NCBI RefSeq assembly: GCF_003226565.1
Contig: NZ_QKOE01000001.1
Location: 558,001 to 622,000 of the forward strand
Direction of reading: 5' to 3'
DNA from: Parazoarcus communis SWub3 = DSM 12120
Lineage (GTDB): Bacteria; Pseudomonadota; Gammaproteobacteria; Burkholderiales; Rhodocyclaceae
Length of the DNA: 64,000 nt
Shown here one piece after another: positions 17,455 through 25,342 of the stretch. Both the position numbers and the translations under genes were made by a program. The notes below the pieces were generated by a model that worked only from the letters and a program-made list of their open reading frames with translations, made no database searches and was not told the DNA's origin. Numbering within the stretch: position 1 is the first letter of the stretch; the number at the start of each line of letters is the position of its first letter.

Positions 17455-17990
17455 GCCCCACCCCAACGGCTGGTCATGACGAAGCGCACCAAGGTCACGC
17501 CATCCACCACGGTGAGCTCGTGTCCGCCGAGCTCCGCACCCGCCAGCACCGGATCGTTGCGCATGCGGCCAAGCACCGCCAGCACGGCGTCGAGCGAACG
17601 CGCCTGCCCTGTCAGACGCAGCGCACCACGCAGCGCTTCACCTTCGATTTCGATCCAGGCGACATCCTCACCACGCACGCGGTCGAGCGCGACAAAGACT
17701 TGCCCCCAATCGGCATCGAGCTGCGTCGACACGCGGACCAGCGCCTGCACCTCGGTCACGGTCAGGGCCGGCTGTACCACAGGAGCGGGCGGAACAGGCT
17801 CACTGGCCCGCTGGCGCTGCAGCTCTGCAAGCAACTGAGCACGTTCATCCAGCGCTCGATGTGCCTGCACGAACTGAAATCCCTCCATCGACAAGACGGC
17901 CAAGGCCACCGCCAGTGCCACCCAGCCCAAGCGGCTGGAGGGACGGCGAACCGGTAGAAAATCGAGCACGATCGGGGCCGGTGCCTTCAT
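17451..17990 (-). CDS. inner-membrane assembly protein, PilN/GspL-C-like
   Basis: The 179-residue protein starts with the short cytoplasmic segment LDFLPVRRP, followed by one transmembrane helix (about residues 21-38), a coiled coil (FQFVQAHRALDERAQLLAEL) and a small domain with WGQVFVALDRVRGEDVAWIEIEGEALRGALRL. That is the PilN layout, or equally the C-terminal half of GspL. Start at 17990 overlaps the previous stop as ATGA. The cytoplasmic part that would make it a whole GspL seems to be in the gene before it. Confidence 0.8.
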   Translation of the reverse strand: MKAPAPIVLDFLPVRRPSSRLGWVALAVALAVLSMEGFQFVQAHRALDERAQLLAELQRQRASEPVPPAPVVQPALTVTEVQALVRVSTQLDADWGQVFVALDRVRGEDVAWIEIEGEALRGALRLTGQARSLDAVLAVLGRMRNDPVLAGAELGGHELTVVDGVTLVRFVMTSRWGGA

Positions 17991-18700
17991 ACCCCGGCTC
18001 CGCTCGCAGCCAGGGACCAGCCCGCCGGCAGCGCCTCCACCTGCAAACCTTCGACATGCAGGCGCCCCGGCAAAGCCGACGGCTCGCTGGCCGCCCACAG
18101 CGCCAGCGTACGCGCCAGAGTCTGTGCCGGTATCGTGCCCGATGGCTCGCTGCGAACCCGAAGCCACTGCCCGTCCTGCCAGCTGCCGGTGGTGAGCCGG
18201 CCGTCCCGGCACAAGGCAAATGCACCTCGGCCACCCGCTGCCTGCGTCGCAATGCGGTTATAGGCGTGGACGTAAGCCCCACTGAAGGCGGTCAGGCGCA
18301 GGCGATGCCGCTGTATCCAGACCTGCAGCGCCTCGACAATGGCGCGCGGTGCGGCACAGGCCAGCGTGCTGTCGCCACAGGCATCGCGGTCGATCGCGAT
18401 GCACCAGGCCTCCGGGCCGATATCGTGGACTGCACGAAACCGTGCCTCCAGCCACAGGCGGCGCTCACGCGCGCCACGCAGCCCTGTTGGCCACTGCACC
18501 ACCAGGTAGCGCAACCAGATGTCGCCCAGTTCAACGACCAGACGCCCAGCATTGCGCAAAGCGGGAATGGGGGGCAATGCCTCCAGCGCCAGCGCCGGAT
18601 CGTCGGCAAACCCTGCAGCATGCGGTCCATCCGCCGACTGCAGTTGCCAGGCATCGGCCTTGAGGGTGAGCCGGAGCGACTCAGCCGAGAAGCGTGACAC
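17987..18700 (-). CDS. PilM/GspL-N-like cytoplasmic protein (tentative)
   Basis: The 237-residue protein has no membrane helix or export signal. I do not recognise a conserved motif; weak features such as VVELGDIWLRYLVVQWPTGL and a Cys/Asp-containing centre could belong to an actin-like fold. The assignment rests on position: between GspE and the PilN-like gene, coupled to both by a 20-base overlap at its start and an ATGA at its end, exactly where pilM or the first half of gspL would stand. It may link the ATPase to the membrane platform. Alternative: an operon-specific adaptor unrelated to PilM. Confidence 0.55.
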   Translation of the reverse strand: MSRFSAESLRLTLKADAWQLQSADGPHAAGFADDPALALEALPPIPALRNAGRLVVELGDIWLRYLVVQWPTGLRGARERRLWLEARFRAVHDIGPEAWCIAIDRDACGDSTLACAAPRAIVEALQVWIQRHRLRLTAFSGAYVHAYNRIATQAAGGRGAFALCRDGRLTTGSWQDGQWLRVRSEPSGTIPAQTLARTLALWAASEPSALPGRLHVEGLQVEALPAGWSLAASGAGV

Positions 18701-20351
18701 GGTTCAGTTCCTGCAAAGAGGTTTCGCCGGCCGCCACCATGTCGGTGACCGCCTCGCGCAGACTGCGGAAGCCCTTGCGCCGCGCCGCATCCTTGAGGCT
18801 GCGGATGGGCGCACGGGCGAGGATCAGCTCGCGGATTTCATCATCGAGCAGCAGGACTTCAGCCACCGCCCGCCGCCCGCGGTATCCCGCCCCGCGACAG
18901 TGACCGCAGCCCTGACCGGCACGGAAGCGGAAGGCTGCCACATCACCCAGCTCCGATGCGGCCAGCAGCGCGGCGTCCGGCACCACGTCGGCCACGCAAT
19001 GGCTGCAGTTGACCCGCACCAGACGCTGGGCCACCACCCCATTGAGCGCAGCAACCAGGTTGTACGGGTCGATACCCATGTGCATGAAACGGCCAATCAC
19101 ATCGAACACGTTGTTGGCATGCACGGTGGTGAACACCAGGTGGCCGGTGAGCGCGGCCTGCACCGCAATTTCGGCGGTCTCGCCGTCGCGGATCTCACCC
19201 ACCATGATCTTGTCCGGGTCGTGGCGCAGGATGGAGCGCAGGCCACGGGCAAAGGTCAGGCCTTTCTTTTCATTGACGGGGATCTGTAGCACGCCGGCCA
19301 ACTGGTATTCGACCGGATCCTCGATGGTGATGATCTTGTCCAGACCATGATTGGTCTCACCCAGCGTGGCGTAGAGTGTCGTGGTCTTGCCGCTGCCCGT
19401 CGGACCGGTGACCAGCAGCATGCCGTAAGGCTCGCTCGCCAGCCGGCGCAGCACGCTGCGGGTGGACTCGGCAAAGCCCAGCGACTCCAGGGTCAGGCCG
19501 CTCATCTCGCGGGTCAGGTGTTCCTTGTCCAGCACCCGCAACACGGCGTCTTCACCGTGGATACTGGGCATGATGGAGACGCGGAAATCGATCTCGCGTC
19601 CGCCGGTACGGGCCTTGAAGCGTCCGTCCTGCGGCACACGCCGCTCGGCAATGTCGAGTTCGGCCATGACCTTGATGCGCGAGATTGCCTGCTCGGCCAG
19701 TTCCACCCCACTCGCACCGCCAACACGCGACAGCACACCATCAATCCGGTACTTGATCACCAGACCGGCAGGCACGGCCTCAAGGTGGATGTCACTTGCA
19801 CCCTGCTTGAGCGCGTCGTACAGGGTGGAGTTCACCAGCTTGACCACCGGACTGGCGTCGGCACTGATACGGCGCAGCGACAAGTCCTCGACCTCGTCGC
19901 CCTGCTGCTCGCCCTCGCGTGCCATCGACAGGCCGGCTGCACGCCGGACCTCATCCTCATGGCGGGCGAGGCAGGCGGCAAGGTCATCGCGATCAGCCAG
20001 CATGATCGCGTAAGGCTCATGCACCCGGGCGCCGAGGGCATCGAGCAACTCGCCGTCGAAGGGATCAGCAATCGCAAGCAGCAAGGCACCGTGCTCGTCG
20101 CGCAGGGCAACCGTCTCCCGCTGCAAGGCCAGCTCGAACGACAGTACGGCAAAATCCGGTGCCAGGCGCATCAGCCGGGCAGTCTCCAGAACCGGCAATC
20201 CGCTGCTGGCCGCCAGCCGTGACAAGCGTTCGACGGGGTCCCGCTCCAGCTCTGCCAGGCCATCGGCCAGCCCCTGCCCCGACGCGATCGCCGCGTTCAG
20301 CTCGGTCTCGGCAAAGGAGCGTGCCAGCGCGGTATGCTGAGGCGCGTTCAT
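18681..20351 (-). CDS. gspE: type II secretion ATPase GspE
   Basis: The 556-residue ATPase powers pseudopilus assembly. It contains an N-terminal GspE/PilB-type domain (about 35-140), the ASDIHLEA motif (185-192), Walker A GPTGSGKT (316-323), the aspartate box ITIEDPVEYQ, Walker B with GEIRD (385-389), the His box LTGHLVFTTVHAN and a zinc-binding tetracysteine (C449, C452, C482, C485), which is typical of GspE/PilB. The start at 20351 overlaps the gspF stop by ATGA; the longer open frame is not used because it lies inside gspF. It lies in the middle of the operon and has all essential residues. Confidence 0.95.
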   Translation of the reverse strand: MNAPQHTALARSFAETELNAAIASGQGLADGLAELERDPVERLSRLAASSGLPVLETARLMRLAPDFAVLSFELALQRETVALRDEHGALLLAIADPFDGELLDALGARVHEPYAIMLADRDDLAACLARHEDEVRRAAGLSMAREGEQQGDEVEDLSLRRISADASPVVKLVNSTLYDALKQGASDIHLEAVPAGLVIKYRIDGVLSRVGGASGVELAEQAISRIKVMAELDIAERRVPQDGRFKARTGGREIDFRVSIMPSIHGEDAVLRVLDKEHLTREMSGLTLESLGFAESTRSVLRRLASEPYGMLLVTGPTGSGKTTTLYATLGETNHGLDKIITIEDPVEYQLAGVLQIPVNEKKGLTFARGLRSILRHDPDKIMVGEIRDGETAEIAVQAALTGHLVFTTVHANNVFDVIGRFMHMGIDPYNLVAALNGVVAQRLVRVNCSHCVADVVPDAALLAASELGDVAAFRFRAGQGCGHCRGAGYRGRRAVAEVLLLDDEIRELILARAPIRSLKDAARRKGFRSLREAVTDMVAAGETSLQELNRVTLLG

Positions 20352-21523
20352 CCGATGCTCTCCGCAAGCTGGAAGATGGGCAGATACATCAGCACCACGA
20401 TCAGACCGATCGCACACCCGATGAACAGCATCAGCAGCGGCCCGAACAGACGCGTCAGCCACTCGACCTGGCGCGCGGTGTCTTCTTCGTGAAAGGCGGC
20501 GGCACGGGTCAGCATCTCACCCAGATTGCCGGCGCGCTCACCGACTTCGAGCATACGCACGGCTACCGGGGTCGTCAGCCCACCCGCTTCCAGGGTCTCG
20601 GCAAAACCGCGACCCTCCCGGATGCGGCCAATCGCCTGATTCAGGCTGGCGCGCAGCGAATGCGTCAGCAGCCCTGCGACCATGCCCAGCGCAGTCACCA
20701 CCGGAATGCCGCCGGACAACAACATGCCCAAGGTGCGGTAGAAACGCGCCAGCTGAAACACCCTCAACTGCTCGCCCAGTACCGGAGTGCGCCACATGGC
20801 CCGCCCGGCCGCGGCACGAACAGCGGGATGACGGGCCAGGACGACGACACCCGCCCCCATCAGCACCAGGCCAAGTACGCCGGCCGCGGCGTGGGCCTCG
20901 ATGAACTGCCCCCACTCGAGCAACAGGCGGGACATCAGCGGCAACTCACCCCCGACATCTTCATAAATATGCGAGAAGCGCGGTACCACGTAGCCCAGCA
21001 GAAACAGCACCACCAGCGCACCCACCGCCAGCAGCAGCACCGGATAGATCGCCGCACTGACCAGCTTGCCGCGCAGCAGCTCAAGTTGCTGCCGGTAGGC
21101 GATGTAGCGCTCCAGCGCACGGTCAAGGTCGCTGGTGCGCTCCGCTGCACGCACCATCGCCACATACAGTTCAGGAAAGGCCTGCGGTGCCGACTCCAGC
21201 GCGCTGGACAGGGTGCGCCCCTCATGCAGCGCGCGCAGCATCTCCTGCAGGATGTTGCGCACCGAGGGCCGGTTTTCCTTCTCGGTCAGCGCGGCAATCG
21301 CCTCGGCCAGCGGAATGCCGGCACGCAGCAGGGCGAGCAGTTCCTGATTGAACAACAGCAGGGGAAAACGCTGTCCGCGCCCAGCCACCGCTGCGCGGCG
21401 TGCGCTCAGCATCACCATGCCGCGCGCGGCCAGCTGATCGCGCAGGGACTTTTCGGAATCGGCGTCGATGTCGGCGTCGATGACCGCCTGATCCGGCCCG
21501 ATCGCCCTTACCCGGTAGCGCAT
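20348..21523 (-). CDS. gspF: type II secretion inner-membrane platform protein GspF
   Basis: The 391-residue protein has the duplicated GspF/PilC domain: the first around ALLRAGIPLAEAIAALTEKENRP and the second around YRTLGMLLSGGIPVVTALGMVAG, each with the conserved GxPL/GxPV signature, and three long transmembrane helices (about residues 170-195, 220-240 and 365-390). The N-terminal 60 residues carry the MRYRVRAIGPDQ cytoplasmic domain. The start at 21523 is four bases after the gspG stop; the longer upstream frame lies within gspG. It provides the membrane base for the ATPase. Confidence 0.95.
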   Translation of the reverse strand: MRYRVRAIGPDQAVIDADIDADSEKSLRDQLAARGMVMLSARRAAVAGRGQRFPLLLFNQELLALLRAGIPLAEAIAALTEKENRPSVRNILQEMLRALHEGRTLSSALESAPQAFPELYVAMVRAAERTSDLDRALERYIAYRQQLELLRGKLVSAAIYPVLLLAVGALVVLFLLGYVVPRFSHIYEDVGGELPLMSRLLLEWGQFIEAHAAAGVLGLVLMGAGVVVLARHPAVRAAAGRAMWRTPVLGEQLRVFQLARFYRTLGMLLSGGIPVVTALGMVAGLLTHSLRASLNQAIGRIREGRGFAETLEAGGLTTPVAVRMLEVGERAGNLGEMLTRAAAFHEEDTARQVEWLTRLFGPLLMLFIGCAIGLIVVLMYLPIFQLAESIG

Positions 21524-21527
21524 CAGC

Positions 21528-21968
21528 TTACCAATTGGTGACGTCGGCGGCTTCGCCTTCGCCCCCGGGCTGTCCATCGGTGCCGAAGGAATATAGGTCG
21601 AACTCGCCGTGTTCACCGGGGTGGCGGTATTGGTAAGGATTGCCCCACGGGTCCAGCGGCACTGCCTTGCGCAGGTAGGGACCGCTCCAGCGCCCCTCCC
21701 CGCTGGGTGCCGACATCAGCGACTGCAGGCCTTGCTCGGTGCTTGGATAACGGCCGACATCAAGTCGATACTGGTCCAACGCCTTCTCCAGCGCATCGAT
21801 CTGGGCACGTGCAGTCTTGATCTCCGATTTGCCGATCTGGGCAAAGAAGCGCGGCCCCACATAGCCTGCCAACAATCCGATGATGACCATCACCACCAGC
21901 AACTCGAGCAAGGTGAAGCCGAGGGCCGCGCGCCGGGTGCGCAAGGTCATGGAGCAGCAGAACGACAT
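21528..21968 (-). CDS. gspG: type II secretion major pseudopilin GspG
   Basis: The 146-residue protein is a standard GspG: leader ending in Leu-Gly, mature start FTLLELLVVMVIIGLLAGYV with Phe1 and Glu5, the ALEKALDQYRLDVGRYPST helix, and the C-terminal loop PLDPWGNPYQYRHPGEHGEFDLYSFGTDG, then GEGEAADVTNW. The final Trp and the DLYSFGTDG loop are the calcium-binding features of GspG. An alternative start at 21950 would give a shorter leader; neither has a clear ribosome site. It is the first gene of the secretion operon, and its promoter must lie in the 143 bases shared with the divergent transglycosylase gene. Confidence 0.95.
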   Translation of the reverse strand: MSFCCSMTLRTRRAALGFTLLELLVVMVIIGLLAGYVGPRFFAQIGKSEIKTARAQIDALEKALDQYRLDVGRYPSTEQGLQSLMSAPSGEGRWSGPYLRKAVPLDPWGNPYQYRHPGEHGEFDLYSFGTDGQPGGEGEAADVTNW

Positions 21969-22111
21969 AAGGAGGGGCCTGAAGGAAATCAGCTAGGGCC
22001 ATCAAGGCTAGGCCGAAAATGTTGCAGCACAGTGAAGACGACCACCGACATCAGCCTGTCACCTGAGCAGCAGAGCATGCGCACACGCATTTCCGACGGA
22101 TCCTATCGCTC

Positions 22112-22744
22112 GTGCTACCCCCAATCATCCTCGTATTGTTCATCGCGACACTGCCGATCTGCTCACCCGCCCAAGCCGGCAGCTTGTTCGGGTTTGTCGA
22201 CGACAGCGGGGTCGCCCACTTCAGCGACTTTGCCAGCACCCCCCGTCACCAGCGCCTGCTTACCGAAGGTGCACGCGCCTCGCCGGTTCGACGAGGCGGC
22301 CCCAACCCATCAACTCCCAGACCATCAGCCCAACTGCAGGGACAGGTCGTCCGCATTGCCTCGGAACACGGTCTGGACCCGGCGCTGGTGCTCGCGATCG
22401 TGGCCACCGAAAGCGCCTTCAACCCCCGCGCGCGTTCGCCCAAAGGCGCCCTCGGGCTGATGCAGCTGATGCCCGACACTGCGCGCCGCCTGGGCGTAGC
22501 CGACCCACTGGACCCGGAAGCCAATCTCCGTGGTGGCGTGCGTTACCTATCGATGCTGCTCGACATGTTCGACGATCTCTCCCTGGCGCTGGCGGCCTAC
22601 AACGCCGGCGAGGGCGCGGTGATCCGTCACGGCCGCAGCATTCCCCCCTATCCGGAGACCCTCGCGTATGTACCGAAAGTCATGCGCCACTACGCCGACT
22701 TCCAGCACCGGCCACCCACCTCGCTCGGTACCGATCGGCCCTAA
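22112..22744 (+). CDS. exported lytic transglycosylase (DUF4124 and SLT domains)
   Basis: The 210-residue protein has an N-terminal signal peptide (first 22 residues, ending SPAQA-G), a short DUF4124-like segment (FGFVDDSGVAHFSD) and an SLT catalytic domain from about residue 75: VVRIASEHGLDPALVLAIVATES with catalytic Glu100, then SPKGALGLMQLMPDTARRLGV, AYNAGEGAV and a final YVPKVMRHY. It cuts peptidoglycan. The start is GTG at 22112. Being divergent from the secretion operon with a shared 143-base spacer, it may help to open the cell wall for the secretion machine (inference). Confidence 0.9.
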   Translation: MLPPIILVLFIATLPICSPAQAGSLFGFVDDSGVAHFSDFASTPRHQRLLTEGARASPVRRGGPNPSTPRPSAQLQGQVVRIASEHGLDPALVLAIVATESAFNPRARSPKGALGLMQLMPDTARRLGVADPLDPEANLRGGVRYLSMLLDMFDDLSLALAAYNAGEGAVIRHGRSIPPYPETLAYVPKVMRHYADFQHRPPTSLGTDRP

Positions 22745-22784
22745 AACCCCCGCGCTCGTGTTCGAACCCCCGCGCTCGTGTTCG
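22745..22784. repeat. tandem repeat of a 20-base unit
   Basis: Two exact copies of a 20-base GC-rich unit lie head to tail directly after the transglycosylase stop. A short hairpin-like sequence follows (CGCG around 22784-22797). It may be an old slippage product. Confidence 0.85.
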
Positions 22785-22963
22785 CGTGTAAGCGCGAATC
22801 ACGCTGGTTTCAATAGTCCGAACGGCTCATCCACCGTCCGTACCCGCTGAAACACGCACAACCTAAAGTCAGCCGCCATGCGTTCCGGCACGGGCCTGAG
22901 AGCCTTGGAGCGCTTGACCGCGCGCCTTCTTGCGCCATTCAAAAACCATTCAAGGACAGTCTG

Positions 22964-24490
22964 ATGAACGATCTCAATTTCAAGGCTTCGCGCCGCAACA
23001 TGCTCAAGGGCACGGCATCGCTCGCCGCCGCTCCCTTCGTTACGACTTTCGGCATGATGGCCGCCCGCAACGCTCAAGCGGCTGCGACCTGCGAACGCCT
23101 GACGCAGATGATCGCCAGCCCCTATGGCGTCGTTGCTCCCGTGCTGGACCAAACCACTGGCCTGCCGCTGCTGATGCTGCCCCCGGGCTTTTCCTACAAG
23201 TCCTTCGGCTGGCGTGACGACGTGATGGCCGGCGGCAAACTGACCCCCAATGCCCACGATGGCATGGGCGTGGTGCGTTCGCGCCGCGTCGGCCGCAGCA
23301 CCGAACTGACCCTGATCCGCAACCACGAACTGGGCACCACCTCGCCGGCCAACCTGCGCCTGACCGACGCCCCGACCTACGACAACAGCGGCACCGGCAA
23401 CCTGCCCGCTGGCGGCACCTCCACGCTGATCCTGCGCGACGGCAACCTGGTCAACATCATTCCCAGCATCGGCGGCACGATGACCAACTGTGCGGGTGGC
23501 GTGACCCCGTGGGAAACCTGGCTGACCTGTGAAGAGAACACCACCGACCGCACTGCAGTTGGCGGCAAGAAGCACGGTTATGTGTTCGAAGTCAGCGCCA
23601 ACCCGGAAGAAACCACTGCGCAACCGCTGGTTGCCATGGGCCGCTTCCGTCACGAGGCTGTCGCCATCGATCCGACCACCAACTTCTGCTATCAGACCGA
23701 AGATCAAAGCCCGGCATCGCTGTTGTATCGCTTCGAACCCGATAACGACAGCGGCGTGTTCAACAGCTACGCCGACGGCGGCAAGCTGAAGGCTGCACGC
23801 GTCAAGGCCATCGTCAGCTCATGCTACGACTCGCTCGAACAGATCAACCAGTCGGGCTTCGGCGCCCCCTACATGGGCGATGAATACGAACTGGAGTGGG
23901 TCGAGATCGCCGACCCGGACGCTGACCCGGTTACCGGCTACAACGTACTCGGCACCAACCGTAGTGTGTCTGGCCCCTTCAAGCAGGGCTGGGAGGCCGG
24001 CTGCGCCCGCATGTTGCGCGGCGAAGGCATCTGGTATCACAACGGCAAGATGTACATCGTCGATACCTCGGCCGGTTCCGAAGGCTGCGTGTGGGAGCTG
24101 ACCCTGGCCACCCAGCGCATCAAGTGCATCTACGTCAGCCAGACCCAACTCGCCGGCAACAACGTCGACAACATCACCGTGTCGCCGCGTGGCGGCATCC
24201 TGTGCTGCGAAGACGGTGGCCAGAGCCCGGACGAACTCGGTAACGGCCTGCGCCTGTTCGGCCTCAGCGCCAACGGCCAGCCCTACATGTTTGCCAAGAA
24301 CAACATCAACTTCACCGCGGATCAGTACGCCGCTGCCGGCAAGAACCTGCTCGGCGGCACGGGCAACCAGCTGGGTTCGGAATTCGCCGGCGCCTGCTTC
24401 GACCCGACCGGCCGCACCCTGTTCGTCAACAACTACACCCCGGGCATCACCTTCGCGATCACCGGCCCGTGGGCGAACGGCAACCTGTAA
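22964..24490 (+). CDS. PhoX-type phosphatase (DUF839), Tat-exported
   Basis: The 508-residue protein carries a twin-arginine signal (SRRNMLKGTASLAAAP, about residues 9-24, cleavage near residue 40) and a DUF839/PhoX beta-propeller body. Visible PhoX-type patches include TLIRNHELGT, a NCAGGVTPWETWLTCEENTTD stretch, the GRFRHEAVAIDP segment and a CCEDGGQSPDELGNG near the end. In PhoX the conserved Cys/Glu residues help to bind iron and calcium, and the enzyme removes phosphate from organic esters. It is shorter than PhoX of Pseudomonas (about 600 residues), so it could also be a related esterase or lyase. The neighbours support a phosphate role. Confidence 0.85.
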   Translation: MNDLNFKASRRNMLKGTASLAAAPFVTTFGMMAARNAQAAATCERLTQMIASPYGVVAPVLDQTTGLPLLMLPPGFSYKSFGWRDDVMAGGKLTPNAHDGMGVVRSRRVGRSTELTLIRNHELGTTSPANLRLTDAPTYDNSGTGNLPAGGTSTLILRDGNLVNIIPSIGGTMTNCAGGVTPWETWLTCEENTTDRTAVGGKKHGYVFEVSANPEETTAQPLVAMGRFRHEAVAIDPTTNFCYQTEDQSPASLLYRFEPDNDSGVFNSYADGGKLKAARVKAIVSSCYDSLEQINQSGFGAPYMGDEYELEWVEIADPDADPVTGYNVLGTNRSVSGPFKQGWEAGCARMLRGEGIWYHNGKMYIVDTSAGSEGCVWELTLATQRIKCIYVSQTQLAGNNVDNITVSPRGGILCCEDGGQSPDELGNGLRLFGLSANGQPYMFAKNNINFTADQYAAAGKNLLGGTGNQLGSEFAGACFDPTGRTLFVNNYTPGITFAITGPWANGNL

Positions 24491-24552
24491 TTCCCCTGAT
24501 TGCCGACCTCGCACGGGGTCGGCCCCATCCTGAACAATTGAAAGGATTCATC

Positions 24553-25131
24553 ATGAAAAAGCTCGTCTCCATGCTCGCCCTATGCGGCCTGATCTCCTCG
24601 CCTGCAATGGCCGTCTCCTTTGTCGATGCCATCGGCGCCCCCGGCAACGTCGTGACCGACTACAGCACCGATGGTCTGCTGTCCTTCGACCTGGATTTCA
24701 GCAAGTGGAGCCCGGTCACGCTGAACTACGAGATCGCCGCCGAAGACAATGGCAGCCCGATCAGCTTCAGCGCCGTGATCCGTAACTTCGTCGGTACTGG
24801 CATGGACAAGTTCAGCATCAGCCTGAGCATGTCCAGCTTCGACTCCGTCGGCACCGTCACCCGTGCTTTCGGCACCTCCACCGTGTCGCTGACCGGCGAG
24901 AACACCATCGCCAACATCAGCTTCGACATGCCGGAATACCTCGACTTTTCGATCGGTGCCGCACTCGGCGGCCTGAACGAGGTCGACTGGACGATCGATT
25001 CCAGCGTGCTGCGCTCGGGCGACATCCTGTCGGTGACCATTGCGCCGGTGCCGGAGCCCGAAACCTACGCCATGCTGCTGGCCGGCCTCGGCCTGGTGGG
25101 CTTCGCCGCCCGCCGCCGCCGCGCTGCCTGA
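24553..25131 (+). CDS. small PEP-CTERM exported protein
   Basis: The 192-residue protein has a signal peptide (MKKLVSMLALCGLISSPAMA), a beta-rich body with Ser/Thr repeats (NFVGTGMDKFSISLSMSSFDS) and a C-terminal PEP-CTERM tag: PVPEPETYAMLLAGLGLV followed by a short basic tail. The tag is cut by an exosortase and the protein attached to the cell surface or released into the extracellular matrix. The body has no known domain. An AAAGG site lies 8 bases upstream of the start. It follows the PhoX gene by 62 bases in the same direction, so both are likely co-transcribed, and a terminator follows at 25152. Confidence 0.88.
   Translation: MKKLVSMLALCGLISSPAMAVSFVDAIGAPGNVVTDYSTDGLLSFDLDFSKWSPVTLNYEIAAEDNGSPISFSAVIRNFVGTGMDKFSISLSMSSFDSVGTVTRAFGTSTVSLTGENTIANISFDMPEYLDFSIGAALGGLNEVDWTIDSSVLRSGDILSVTIAPVPEPETYAMLLAGLGLVGFAARRRRAA
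25042..25104 (+). repeat. PEP-CTERM tag sequence, copy 1
   Basis: These 63 bases encode the tag of the small PEP-CTERM protein. They match copies at 25382-25444 and 31846-31908 in 58 of 63 positions each, all differences lying at third codon positions. Confidence 0.8.
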
Positions 25132-25151
25132 TCGCGCTGCTCCGCACCGTC

Positions 25152-25178
25152 AAAAGCCCCGCACATGCGGGGCTTTTT
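25152..25178 (+). terminator. terminator after the PhoX/PEP-CTERM pair
   Basis: A perfect 12-bp stem (25152-25163 with 25166-25177) with CCCCGCA/TGCGGGG core is flanked by As and Ts, followed by T. It is a strong intrinsic terminator. Confidence 0.85.
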
Positions 25179-25204
25179 CTGTTTACCCCGTTCGGTATGG
25201 ACAA

Positions 25205-25235
25205 GAGATGGAGCGACCGCTCGTCGCTCCATCTC
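25205..25235. repeat. perfect 13-bp inverted repeat
   Basis: Arms 25205-25217 and 25223-25235 are exact reverse complements around a five-base loop. There is no T-run on either side, so it is not a classical terminator. It lies 27 bases after the terminator of the plus-strand genes and about 105 bases before the end of the converging 5'-nucleotidase gene; it may end that transcript or be a protein-binding site. Confidence 0.7.
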
Positions 25236-25342
25236 ATTCATGGCTTGTTTGATTGCCTGCTTGGTAATGACAACGCGGGCACCACGGGCAACGCAGGCAC
25301 CACGGCGTGTTCAGCCGCGATGCCTGAAGTGGAACAACGAGG

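Noticed and set aside
16216-17838. 540-residue plus-strand frame opposite the pilN/O/P-like genes
   Set aside because: Low-complexity Arg/Pro/Ala sequence with no motif; the coding signal lies on the minus strand with coupled starts.
20159-21541. 460-residue plus-strand frame opposite gspF
   Set aside because: Shadow of gspF with Gln/His/Arg-rich composition.
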